Positions 46,010-55,930 of a stretch of DNA of 64,000 bases are shown piece by piece. Numbering within the stretch: position 1 is the first letter of the stretch; every line of letters starts with the position of its first letter. The position numbers and the translations under genes were made by a program. The notes beneath the pieces are model-generated. The model was not told the DNA's origin, did no database searches, and saw only the letters and a program-made list of their open reading frames with translations. The stretch is from Acanthosoma haemorrhoidale (Eukaryota; Arthropoda; Insecta; Hemiptera; Acanthosomatidae): positions 51,171,239-51,235,238 of the forward strand of contig OV884012.1 of assembly GCA_930367205.1 (NCBI GenBank), given 5' to 3'.

Positions 46010-46348
46010 AATTTTTCAAACAATTTTATTAAGATAAAATTACAATCTGCCTTTTATTAGGCAATGAGTAATTGAGATAAATGTCATCATTCATACTATA
46101 TTTACAATTCATCATTCACTCGCTCATTCATACAATATTTACAAACAGCCCAGAGGCCCCCCAAGTCCACAAGGGTCACCTCCCTCACATGCGAAGGAGG
46201 AAGCGGAGTCTTGGGGAGTCCCCCACACTCCTACGTCAGCCGCGTCACTGGATAAGCCAGCGGAGGCTGACCAAGAGCGCGAGAGCCACAGACACTCAGG
46301 ACATGATTAGAGGAACTGGCCATTGCCAGAACTCCCACTATCACTTAG
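46010..46348 (-). other. 3' untranslated region of the full-length LINE with terminal hairpin
   Basis: The 3' untranslated region shares blocks with the tails at 6276, 25590 and 44868 (GCCTCCGCTGGCT-like, GAGTGTGGGGGACTC-like). Near the end, read on the - strand, TGCCTAATAAAAGGCA can form a 5 bp stem. GATTGTAATTTTATC and AATAAAATTG follow before the poly(A) tail. The position and pairing of the stem are kept in other copies with changed loop sequence. Confidence 0.75.
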
Positions 46349-49039
46349 TTATAGCAGGTCACGAGGCCACTGCCGTTTTAATCTCCGAAGAGGATTATAG
46401 GGGTGAGTGGTGCAGTGCAATGACTGTGCTAGGGAATTAGGCTGGTTGGATAGGTTACTATGGAATTTTATGAACTTGGAAGGGATGAGTTCAAGAATAT
46501 GGGGTATATTCAGATCATTGTGAAGGGTTTTGTTGCTGACGTAATAAGGGGCATTTACTATTGTTCTTAGGACTTTTGATTGAAAGGATTGGATGCGCTT
46601 GATGTTCGACTTTTTTGCTGTCCCCCATAGCTCTATTCCGTATGTCCAGATTGGCTTAAGTATAACCTTGTAAATAAGTAGTTTGTTTTCTATTGAGAGG
46701 TGGGATGTCCTTCGAAGTAGTCTGTACAGTTGTCCAAAGCGTCTGTTTAGTTCTTGTCTTTTTAGCCTCGTGTGTGGGTTCCATGTCAGTCTTTTGTCGA
46801 GATGGAAGCCTAAATACCGTACTGTCTCAGACACAGGGAGAGGAATTGAATTTAAAAAGACTGGTGGACAGGACTTGCGGCACAGGGTAAAGGTTATGTG
46901 GGAACATTTTCCTTCATTGACTTTGATTCGCCATTGGTTGCACCAATACTCGATCTCGTCGAGGTGTTTTTGAAGGTTTTGGGATGCTATATTAGGGTCT
47001 GGATGGGTTGACAGGACTGCAGTGTCGTCTGCGAATGTTGCCAAGAAGGTATTGGTGGTAGAGGGGACATCAGCGGTGTATAGATTATAGAGGGTGGGAC
47101 CCAGGACGCTGCCCTGTGGAACTCCTGCTTTAATGGGATAGTAGTTAGAATATTCTAAACCACAGCGGACTTGGAAGAAACGGTTTGAAAGGTAGGATTG
47201 TAGGATTAGGAATAGGGTTTGCGGTAAATATCCTTTGAGCTTGTAAAGCAAGCCTGCGTGCCAGACCCTGTCAAAAGCTTGAGCTATGTCCAGAAAGGCA
47301 GCAGTGCAATACTGTTTGGTTTCAAGGGCTGAGGATATGTGATCAACAACGCGAAGGCCTTGTTGAGCTGTGGAATGTCGTTGGCGGAAACCAAACTGAT
47401 GAGTAGGGTAAAGGTTTTTGGATTCAACAATTGGAAGTAGGCGTTTTAATAGGAGTTTTTCAAATGTTTTTGAGAGGATAGGGAGTAGGCTAATTGGACG
47501 GTAAGATGAGGCGTCATTGGGTGGTTTACCGGGTTTGGCGAATAAGACAATAATGGAATGTTTCCAGAGGAGAGGAAAGTGCGTCGTTCGGATAATGCAA
47601 TTATATATATAGGTTAGGAAGATTATGGCTTTAGGAGGAAGTTGTTGGAGGATTCGAGGAGTAAGGAGATCATATCCTGGAGATTTTCGGTAAGGTAATT
47701 TTTTCAGAAGATATTTAACCTCGGAGGGGTTAACGGCGTTTGGTGGTAGTGAGAGAGGGATAGGTGAAGTTAGGAAATCTTCAACAGTTGGACGGTGATT
47801 ATAGTTTTGAGGAGTAAGATGAGGAGTGAAAGTATGGGAAAGATGCAGTGCAAATTCCTCCGCCCTCTCGCCATCCGAAGCCGCCCAGGACCCATCATCA
47901 CGACGGAGTGGGTGTGAAACAGGATGGTATTTTAGGATTTTCTTAGTTAGATTCCATAAGGAGTTGTCCCTGGTAGACAGGGAGGAGAGATAGGAATTGA
48001 AAGAATCGGAACGGAAGGATGCCAATCGCCGCTTTACCAGCCTGCAGTACTGATTGTATGAGCGACGATCAGCAGGATGTCGGGATCTTTGCCACACTGT
48101 TCTTGAGTGGCGTTTGGATTTGATTAGGTCTTTGAGATACTGAGGTAAAGGATTTTGATTGTGAATTTTTAGGTGACGGTGGGGTGACGATGCCTCCCAG
48201 GCCGACCTCTGGATCAGAGTAGTGAAGGAATGCACTGCATCGTCTAGGTCTTGGGATGTTTTCAGAGGTACTTTGAGGTCTACAGAGTCTGTAAGAATCT
48301 GGCGGAAGTGGTCCCAGTCAACTGGGCCCCTAATAAATGAAGGAGGAGGCAGTTTGTGAATTGGATTTAGGGAAATGGTTAATAATAAGGGGCTATGGTC
48401 GGAGGAGAGGTCATCGAGGCCCTTGAGTGAATAGTTTAGTGTTCCTAAACTATTGTAGAAAAAGAAGTCAAGGAGATCAGGATTTCGGTTGGGATCAGAT
48501 GGCCAATAGGTGGCTGTGTCAGGAGAGATAGCGGAGCAATGTCTCCGTGTGAGTGCAGACAGCAAAGCACGTCCTCGTGTATTTGTGGATCTTGAGCCCC
48601 AGTGCTGGTGCTTTGCGTTAAAGTCCCCACCCACAAGGAAACGATGCCCGATGGAGTCTAGAAAGGAGATGAATTGGGAATCGGTAATGGATTTATTGGG
48701 AGGGCAGTACACTGATGCTAGAGTAAGGGGAAAAGTGAGGGTGGTGATTGACACTGCAGTGGATTGAAGGAAATCATGTGCTACCAAAGGAACTATGTGA
48801 TGGGATATGGAGTTATGGACAATGACAGCGGTACCTGCATGAGCTCTTCCATCTGGGTGATCAGTTCGATAAGTCTGGTACTGACGAACGGTAAATGGTC
48901 GTTTACTTGTAAGTCTTGTTTCAGTAATTAGAGCTACGTCGATGTTTTTGTCATGGAGTAATGCTGTCAGTTCGTTAGTGTGGGTGCGAACACCATTCGC
49001 ATTCCAAAGGAGAATGGATAAGGAGTCAGAAGGATCCAC
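46349..49039 (-). CDS. LINE ORF2: endonuclease-reverse transcriptase
   Basis: Nicks target DNA and reverse-transcribes element RNA at the nick. It is an 896-codon open frame. The N-terminal apurinic-like endonuclease has LLWNANG, TETRL, YCPPN, GGDFNAKHQHWG and SDHSPLLL. RT has RPISLLPILSKTFEKLL, QFGFRQRHSTAQQ, FLDIAQAFDRVWHAG, GVPQGSVLGP and the catalytic FADD. The C-terminal part has YLGFHLDKRLTW and KLLIYKVILKPIWTYG. The first codon after the ORF1 stop is GTG, and there is no ATG codon in this frame anywhere, so AUG initiation is impossible. It must be made by readthrough of the TAA, by reinitiation at a non-AUG codon, or otherwise. No frameshift or stop. The + strand frames inside it are shadows. 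Confidence 0.95.
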   Translation of the reverse strand: MDPSDSLSILLWNANGVRTHTNELTALLHDKNIDVALITETRLTSKRPFTVRQYQTYRTDHPDGRAHAGTAVIVHNSISHHIVPLVAHDFLQSTAVSITTLTFPLTLASVYCPPNKSITDSQFISFLDSIGHRFLVGGDFNAKHQHWGSRSTNTRGRALLSALTRRHCSAISPDTATYWPSDPNRNPDLLDFFFYNSLGTLNYSLKGLDDLSSDHSPLLLTISLNPIHKLPPPSFIRGPVDWDHFRQILTDSVDLKVPLKTSQDLDDAVHSFTTLIQRSAWEASSPHRHLKIHNQNPLPQYLKDLIKSKRHSRTVWQRSRHPADRRSYNQYCRLVKRRLASFRSDSFNSYLSSLSTRDNSLWNLTKKILKYHPVSHPLRRDDGSWAASDGERAEEFALHLSHTFTPHLTPQNYNHRPTVEDFLTSPIPLSLPPNAVNPSEVKYLLKKLPYRKSPGYDLLTPRILQQLPPKAIIFLTYIYNCIIRTTHFPLLWKHSIIVLFAKPGKPPNDASSYRPISLLPILSKTFEKLLLKRLLPIVESKNLYPTHQFGFRQRHSTAQQGLRVVDHISSALETKQYCTAAFLDIAQAFDRVWHAGLLYKLKGYLPQTLFLILQSYLSNRFFQVRCGLEYSNYYPIKAGVPQGSVLGPTLYNLYTADVPSTTNTFLATFADDTAVLSTHPDPNIASQNLQKHLDEIEYWCNQWRIKVNEGKCSHITFTLCRKSCPPVFLNSIPLPVSETVRYLGFHLDKRLTWNPHTRLKRQELNRRFGQLYRLLRRTSHLSIENKLLIYKVILKPIWTYGIELWGTAKKSNIKRIQSFQSKVLRTIVNAPYYVSNKTLHNDLNIPHILELIPSKFIKFHSNLSNQPNSLAQSLHCTTHPYNPLRRLKRQWPRDLL

Positions 49040-50380
49040 TTATGGATTTTGTTTAACGGGGATAAGGTAGGAGACAAGATTTGTAAGAAGGGAAATGAGA
49101 GGGGTAATTAGGGTTCTGAACTCTGTAAGGAATGAGGTTAAAAGGCTGGTGAGATCTGAAGAGCTTGAAGGTGGTGGGATATGCGAGATGTGTGGTTGAG
49201 GATGGGATTGAGTTTGCTGGTTGACGGGAAGAACGGAGTGCTGGGGAAGAAGAACTTGCGGAGGAGGAGTGGGCAATGCCTGTGACTGCTCTCTGTTCCG
49301 AACAGCGTCAGCAAAAGATACTGAAGGCCTCAAACTTCTGGCGGGGGCGCTTCTTGGGCTGCCTGTGGCTGGCGTTTCTTCTTCAGGACGACTACGTTGT
49401 TCGCTTCTGGACTTCAGAATTCTATATGCCGCACAGCCTTTATAGTTTGCCGGGTGGCCTTGTTGACAGAGCACGCATACAGCAGGTGATTTTAGGGGCT
49501 TCTTGCACAATTCGCTTTTGTGCTGCCCACTGCACTTTACACACCTGGGAGGGTGGTAGCAGTATGATTTTGTATGCCCATATGCTTGACAATTATGACA
49601 TTGAACTATATCGCGTTTCGGGTAAGGCTTTTCGACCTGGACTCTTGTGTAATACAAGTGGGTGACCTCGTAGATTTTTTCCACTCCAGGTGTTCGCTCT
49701 AGTTCCACAAAGAATAAGGGCAGTGGTGTCTTGATTTTTGCATTATTTTCTTGTGTTTCCTCACGGAGCACATTTGTAATTTGGCGAACCTTGTATCCTA
49801 GGCTTAAGAGCTCCTTCTCTATCTCGTCCGCTGGTGTAGTGGGATGCAGGTTTCTAATCACCACCCGCAGCGATCTTTCTTGCTTTAATTGGTAGGTATG
49901 AAAGTCGGCCTTTGTCTCATCTAAGTATTTGATTATTGTACGGTATGTGTCCGGAGTGTCCGGAGAAACCTTTGTGTCTCGGGCCCGATTGAGGCAAGTG
50001 TATTTCCCTGTACCTACAATTTTATTTAGTTGGGTACATAGTAATTTAAAATTACCAATGTTTCGTACGAATATTGCCGGTGGCTTGGGCTGTGTGGGTG
50101 TTTGTGTAGAGTCCATGTCCTCTACCTCAATATTTTTCAACACCTCGTAACTATTGGGCGTGAAAAACGGAGACTCATGAGTTTTTGTTTGTTTAGATGT
50201 GCTTGGTAGTGATGGTAGTTCCTCCATAGAGCTGCTGGGAGCTGAAGAATTGACAGGAGGTATGTTTCGGTTAGATCGCCGCGGCTTACGTTTGACCGGC
50301 GACGAAGTGGGGATAGGTCCCAACGACCTTGTGCGTTTTTTCTTATTCTCTGCAGACATTAACTGCTGATAGAAACGCAT
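49040..50380 (-). CDS. LINE ORF1: RNA-binding gag-like protein
   Basis: 446 residues, from ATG at 50380-50378 to TAA at 49042-49040. The start MRFYQQLM is conserved in the copy at 1-473; a second in-frame ATG follows seven codons later. The N-terminal part is basic and serine/proline-rich. The middle has an RRM- or PRE_C2HC-like region (VVIRNLHPTTPADEIE, LPLFFVELERTPGVEKIY). Three cysteine knuckles lie near residues 260-310 (CHNCQAYGHTKSYC, CVKCSGQHKSELC, CVLCQQGHPANYKGC). The tail is proline/serine-rich. Jockey-group ORF1 proteins coat the element RNA and carry it to the nucleus. Methionines occur only in roughly the first 95 residues. Confidence 0.94.
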   Translation of the reverse strand: MRFYQQLMSAENKKKRTRSLGPIPTSSPVKRKPRRSNRNIPPVNSSAPSSSMEELPSLPSTSKQTKTHESPFFTPNSYEVLKNIEVEDMDSTQTPTQPKPPAIFVRNIGNFKLLCTQLNKIVGTGKYTCLNRARDTKVSPDTPDTYRTIIKYLDETKADFHTYQLKQERSLRVVIRNLHPTTPADEIEKELLSLGYKVRQITNVLREETQENNAKIKTPLPLFFVELERTPGVEKIYEVTHLYYTRVQVEKPYPKRDIVQCHNCQAYGHTKSYCYHPPRCVKCSGQHKSELCKKPLKSPAVCVLCQQGHPANYKGCAAYRILKSRSEQRSRPEEETPATGSPRSAPARSLRPSVSFADAVRNREQSQALPTPPPQVLLPQHSVLPVNQQTQSHPQPHISHIPPPSSSSDLTSLLTSFLTEFRTLITPLISLLTNLVSYLIPVKQNP

Positions 50381-50806
50381 GTTTCATCAGCAGTATTTTT
50401 CTGAATTATTCAGTATTTTTTAAAAAAAAAATAAATAAAAAAAATATATGGCAAGGGGTAGCCGCGAACGCACGTAACTAAGTTGAGAGCGTCCCTCGCT
50501 AGCACCTGGCTGAGATGCTATGAGGGCTTTGCGGACTCCCCACTCTTATCTCTACTACGGCTGGCAGTTGGCCTAGGCAATATGGCCGCCTTTGCTGTGT
50601 TATGTGAGGTGAATCTTGCTATTGGCAATCTAGTCCACAACTCCACTATCCACTCACCTGTAGATAGCTCCTCCGGGGACCGTTCACCCAGTAGCCGGTT
50701 GAGACGGTTTGACGAACTGGACACTTCCTATGAACGGTAACAAAACAGTTGGTTTATAGAGCGATACGAAAACGTTATGCAGTGGTTTAGCGCAGGCGCA
50801 GTACTC
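50381..50806 (-). promoter_or_regulatory. 5' untranslated region / presumed internal promoter of the LINE
   Basis: The 426 bp between the 5' end of the element and ORF1 are richer in GC than the flanks apart from an A/T-rich stretch next to ORF1. Non-LTR elements of this group carry an internal promoter at their 5' end; the function here is inferred, not seen. The stretch is partly conserved in the copy at 474-870. The short frames at 50483-50740 on both strands are not convincing genes. Confidence 0.5.
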
Positions 50807-50818
50807 CCTAATATAATT
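50807..50818. repeat. Target-site duplication (right) of the full-length LINE
   Basis: CCTAATATAATT, identical to 45976-45987. Confidence 0.88.
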
Positions 50819-53800
50819 ATTGAAGAATAAAGGTAGAGTCTCACTTTACAGTAGTGTAGCATCACCTTGCACTAAAAAAAGGATTGTCAACAATTCCTTA
50901 ACCAATTTTCAGTCCTATTCAATATTCATATTCAAAAGTAACGGTGTACATGTTACAATAGGAGGCTATACCAAATTTGAGTATTAGTTACTAAGCGTAG
51001 TAGTTAGGATGTTTCAAAGGTACATTAACTGAACTAAACTTTGTGACTGTCCAATCACTTTCAAGTTTCTAAACTGTAACACAACACTTAAATTGTGTTT
51101 CAAGAAACAATAGAAAAAAAACAACGAGAATTTAAGTAATAAAATATATTAACTAATTAAATCTTATAAAATTTTTATTCTTAAAAAAAAATCAAAATAA
51201 ATATAAAATGTGATAAGATATAAGAGCAACCATTATATATTCTTCTAGCACAAAAATTAGGAAAAAAATAACAAAGTATGATGGTAATCTTATGATGATG
51301 GTAAAATGTTTTGGTTTACCAAATTTCTGTATCGCTTAAAGTCTGCTTCAGGATATAATTTTGTCTCTTCCCATATGTATGGTAGAATGTGTGTACTACT
51401 CTTCCTGTCAATCTGAACCATTATAATAATTGTCATTTGACTTTTGTTTTTATAAAGTATTGGTTTATTTTGTACATTCGTTTTAGAGGATCCAGATCAA
51501 GAGCTATATATATATAACAGACTAGGGCACATATAATATTATTCATATAAACAAAAGATTCAAACAAAAATAAATAATATTTTAACCGAATACTCTTTTT
51601 TTATTCGTCATTGTGTGGTTAATGGTCACTTCGTCAAATAATTAAGCACCGTAGCAAATATTTCAAATAGTTTCAAAAAAAGTAACAATTTTCTATCTTT
51701 AATAGAGTTTCAACTGCTGGTTGAGATATTACGAATTAGACTAACGGAAACATTTAGATTCAATTTTTAATATATTTTCAGTGATTGCAGCCTGACCAAA
51801 AAGTAATTAGCATAATTCAGAGTGAAAATTTTTGTATGATCCTCTCCCATTGGTCTCGTTAATAAATGCTGATGATGAAACCCGTGATTGAAACTTACAT
51901 ATTAAACAATAAGCAGCATAAACTCACTTGAATACTGAATATATAATAGCGATTTAAGACTAAAGAGACCATTCCCACCTCTAGGTATAAGTAGCTTTGA
52001 ACAAACTTCGTCCATACTTCTTCAGCTATTGCCAACCAAGGAAGGGGTGAAGTTACTAATATCTTATTAAACTCCACCCCAACTGTCAAAGGAAGATTAA
52101 CTGAATGTATAATAGATACTATGTCATTATAAAATTTGCATCCATTTTTCCTTCGTTTTGACAGGTGTGCTTACATTAAGATAAGTTGCTTACTCGGACG
52201 TCAATGGCTCTTGTAGTTGACAAGTCAAAAAAAAAAAACTTACTTACTTTTATTATACTCAAGTTTACAGCTAATCTTTGTGTTGTTACTTTCCGAGATT
52301 CATTGAAATTATGAAAGATTGCTATTATAATAATATATATTCTTTCAGAAATAAACTTCTTTGTATTATAAAATGTATACAATGTTAAAATATCCAATAA
52401 TGTTAGTTTTGAAGACGCCCATGTAAAACATAAATACTGAAAACATTTATGTACCTATAAAACCGCTTTCACCAAATTTGATACTATTAAAGTTAAAACT
52501 ATAAAAAATAAAGAATAAGTATTTATGACCTATTTTAATAAATTTAATCTGTTTTGTCGTGATTTTTATGTGGTGGTTTGATGGATGATAGTTCAGTAGG
52601 AAGAAATAGGTATACACACAGCCTATGCTATTAATGTGTACAAGCAGATAATAACAGCTTATATCTCGAAAATGTATTAAATCTGGTGAGATATTGAAAT
52701 GCTAGACTCAGTAATGGAATAGTTTAATAAAACGAGAATCATAAGTTATGGCAGATGAAAGGGGCCGTCGAGAAACCAAGCAAGGAATGTAACAAAGAAG
52801 AAAGAATAAAAAAATAAACTCAATAAGAAATAACCAATATGAGATAATTGTTGGATTTCCATCTGTTTCATAAGTACAAGGGCATGTTGAAACTGTCAAT
52901 ATTATCATATTCACAGTACACAAGCCCAGTGCTTGTTTGATCAAGGGACAAATATTTCTACTCAGTTCCATTTGAGGTTCTAGCACAGGGCCAATCAATC
53001 ATTGATTGCATTGACATTTCTACATCCTAGAATCCGTAAATATTTCAACCAAGAAAGAAGTGTGATTGTTTACTTTGTTAATTTATTACATAAATTATTT
53101 TTATAGATGTTTAAAAACAAACATTTCTATATAATTCATGGATTTTCTAATTTATGTGTTAATTCACATATGTCAAATACACTTTTATACATTATTTGGA
53201 TACAATGGAATCATAGCTGGATATAGTACTGATTAAGAGCTGTATGTCATGTATAAAACCTTTTTTAATGGTCTGTGTCTCGTTTCTATCAGAATTTATT
53301 CAAAATAAAAAGCTCCTCTGACTAGAAAATTAAATCTGAGTGTCAATTAAAACCGTTTTTTATTACTATTGTTCTTTTGGCATGGTATAAAAGCATTTTC
53401 CTCTTCGGTAGTAGAGCTGTATAAAAGAGTGGTTATAGTAGGACTTTTGAGTTTCCTGCTAATGGAATTACCTTTTATTTTTGTACCTACTATAGGATTC
53501 AGTTTTGCTACAAAACTTAATTAAATATATAACGTAATTAAAAAAATAAGTCTCTTCCATGACACACTCCACCCATTACAGCGATCTGGAGTCAAACAGC
53601 TGGCACATATTTCATGATGGAGTCTGCTAGTGGTTTATACTATATGAAGTCATACAGCAGAATTATGGCTTGTGTTGTGATAATTCCATGGTATATTATT
53701 TACCCCATTCTTCAATGATCTAGATGAATAGTAAATAATTTATTATCAGTGGTAAATCTGTCTACCCTTTGAGATATGAGTTTCACATTTAGGACACATT

Positions 53801-53852
53801 TGGTTTTGAGACGACATGATACTAAGATCTCCACAAAACATGAATAACTGTC
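50819..53852. other. AT-rich intron sequence, nothing recognised
   Basis: No supported gene on either strand. The open frames 51895-52089, 52176-52397 and 52708-52998 (all -) are AT-driven or lack motifs. Confidence 0.45.
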
Positions 53853-53867
53853 ATTAATTCATATTGG
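53853..53867. repeat. Target-site duplication (left) of a 68 bp LINE tail
   Basis: ATTAATTCATATTGG, repeated exactly at 53936-53950. Confidence 0.9.
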
Positions 53868-53935
53868 TTATCACATTTACTTATTGCCCAATGAGGCAGA
53901 TTGTAATTTTATCATAATAAAATTGTTTTATCAAT
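53868..53935 (+). mobile_element. 68 bp extreme 5'-truncated LINE insertion
   Basis: Contains only the last bases of the LINE family: TTATTGCCCAATGAGGCA (hairpin region), GATTGTAATTTTATC and ATAATAAAATTG, then a short tail. The tail matches the end of the full-length LINE (GATTGTAATTTTATCTTAATAAAATTGTTT) better than the CACAATAAAGG type. Exact 15 bp duplications flank it. Confidence 0.88.
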
Positions 53936-53950
53936 ATTAATTCATATTGG
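53936..53950. repeat. Target-site duplication (right) of the 68 bp LINE tail
   Basis: ATTAATTCATATTGG, identical to 53853-53867. Confidence 0.9.
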
Positions 53951-54059
53951 GTTGGTATATTTTTATATTAGGTTAGTAGAGTACGAAAGTAAAGGTATAT
54001 ATGATAATTAATAATTTCTGTTTTTTTCTGACCTATTATCATAAATTAGAATTAGAATC

Positions 54060-54490
54060 ATATTGTTGACTCAGCCCGAGTAAGAAGTAGAGGCATGGCA
54101 TTTTGGATGTACTCGCAGTTCAATTTTACGCCTTAATGATGCTAATAATAATATGAAATTACCGAAATGAATATGAATAATATGTAATGATGAAATTAAA
54201 TACCATCCACGTAATCTAGCAACATGCTTAATTTCTGTGGAGGCCACGTTTCGATCCCCGGCGCTCACCCATGGATCTTTTCTTTGAGGGATAGGTATAG
54301 TCGGGGTTAACTCAGCCTTGTAAGGATAAATGAGTTTGCTACTTGAATAAAACTGTAGCAAGTCCAGTTAACACATCCGCACTTAGTTCGGGAGGTAGCT
54401 GATCACACTACCACCAGCCACCAGCCAACATTGCTAGCTGCCTTTAGTCAGCCCCTCTTGATGAGGTCCCATGAGTTTATTTATTTAAAT
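54060..54490 (+). repeat. Possible tRNA-derived SINE or tRNA-like remnant
   Basis: GTTTCGATCCCC at 54248-54259 is close to the RNA polymerase III B-box consensus (GGTTCGANTCC) and is followed by CGGCGCTCACCC, like the 3' half of a tRNA. A weak A-box-like TAGCAACATGCT lies about 30 bp upstream. No full cloverleaf is apparent, so it is not a tRNA gene. The GC-richer stretch extends to about 54480. Low confidence; no second copy was seen in the window. Confidence 0.3.
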
Positions 54491-55930
54491 ACAAGCTAGT
54501 AAAAAAACAAATATATTTCCGTGATACGGTTTTAAATCATTCCTCTCAGAGTACATATTAATGATGTGTGGTGTTTTGGGTGTGGGGTTTCAATGGCAAT
54601 AATTACAGAAAATATATTACCGTCATCAAAATCGTCATTTACGCACAACATTTAAGCAGACTCAGTTACACATAGATATACTGCAGTGAAATTTTACATC
54701 ATAACTCATAGATGCAAAAACCACAAGCAAAAGCCTTTTTTTTCTACCTGTAATCGTTATTCTGTTTATGTCATGAGAAATCAAAATATAACAGAAGTAT
54801 TGTGCTCATCATATTCATGATTTATTGTTTTTGAATATGACACACCGATTGCCCGAATTCGGTTGAAATAAATGAATCGTCAATTTAGTTTGTCTTCTTT
54901 AATGGTCTCATTCATTTTTAGTTCAACTTAGCCACCACGTCTGTATACCTTATTTTTCTTTCTGCTGGTATTTAAATTATTTATTTGTCGGTTCTGATTC
55001 TTAATAAATTCAAGTTAATCCTTTACATCTTCACTTCTACAAAAAATATCAAAAATAAACTACCGATGCCAGGGAACCCACCTGCTGTTCATTCATTAGT
55101 TACGTAAACTTTTAAATAAACAATCGATTGAATTCCGACCACCACTTAAAATTTCAGATGTTCTCTGAGAAATAATAAAAAATACCTCTGCATAAAATTT
55201 TAAGCATCCCGGAAGAATGTGATGAACCTTAACTATGGTGCTTCATACCAGACATTCTAGAGGTGGTTCTCTAGCCAATATGCGACTTTGGTTCAACCTT
55301 ATATGACCGATCCTTGCCTCAGACAGAATTAGCTCATCCCTTCAGCTTTATTTTACAGAGATAGCCCAATTTTAAACTGATGATGATAATTTACCTAATT
55401 AATTGTCTTTTTTGTTGTACCAGCCAGTCTTCAATCCAAGCCAAATTGTTTATTTTATGTGCATAGTGTAGATTTAGCTTGGAATGTCATTGATTTTCAA
55501 ATATTGATTGATCATATCATTTTTTTTCAAAAGTGTTGCTTTCTATGTTACTTTGTCATCCCATTTGCCTGTCATATTTGGCGAATTCCATGGTACACAA
55601 AACTACTGTACATTTCTGCACAATAACTTAGTGCAAGCGTTCTATAATGTTTCATTTCGTTAGATTTATAGTATATGGGTTTTCAATGACTTACTGGGTA
55701 GTTAATACGTTAGTCTTTACCGGTGTCCAGCGGTACCTTCCGTCATCAATAAAATCAGGAATATGTCTTATGATTTTATTGTTCTCAAGAAGCCCAGATT
55801 ATAGAATTGGTTTTATTTTTTTAACCACTTAGATAGTTTATAATTTCTAGGAATTTCTGTTGCCCTACGAAACTTTCTAGCAATCATTTAAATTTAATTT
55901 CAATTGTCATTTATATGATTGTCGTCACGA
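54491..55930. other. AT-rich intron sequence, nothing recognised
   Basis: No supported gene on either strand. The 61-codon frame at 55647-55832 has no motifs. Confidence 0.4.

Larger units (their letters stand above)
45988..50806 (-). mobile_element. Full-length, apparently intact jockey-like LINE
   Basis: A 4.82 kb non-LTR retrotransposon on the - strand. It has a 5' untranslated region (50806-50381), ORF1 (50380-49040), ORF2 (49039-46349), a 3' untranslated region with a hairpin (46058-46043 region) and AATAAAATTG, and a poly(A) tail (T run 45988-46009 on the + strand). It is flanked by a perfect 12 bp duplication. ORF1 with three knuckles and ORF2 with endonuclease plus RT are typical of the jockey group. 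Both frames are open and catalytic motifs present, so it is likely young and possibly active. ORF1 and ORF2 share one frame, separated by one TAA. Confidence 0.95.

Noticed and set aside
49037..49039. A methionine start for LINE ORF2 at 49039
   Set aside because: The codon is GTG; the frame is simply the continuation after the ORF1 stop, and no ATG exists in it.
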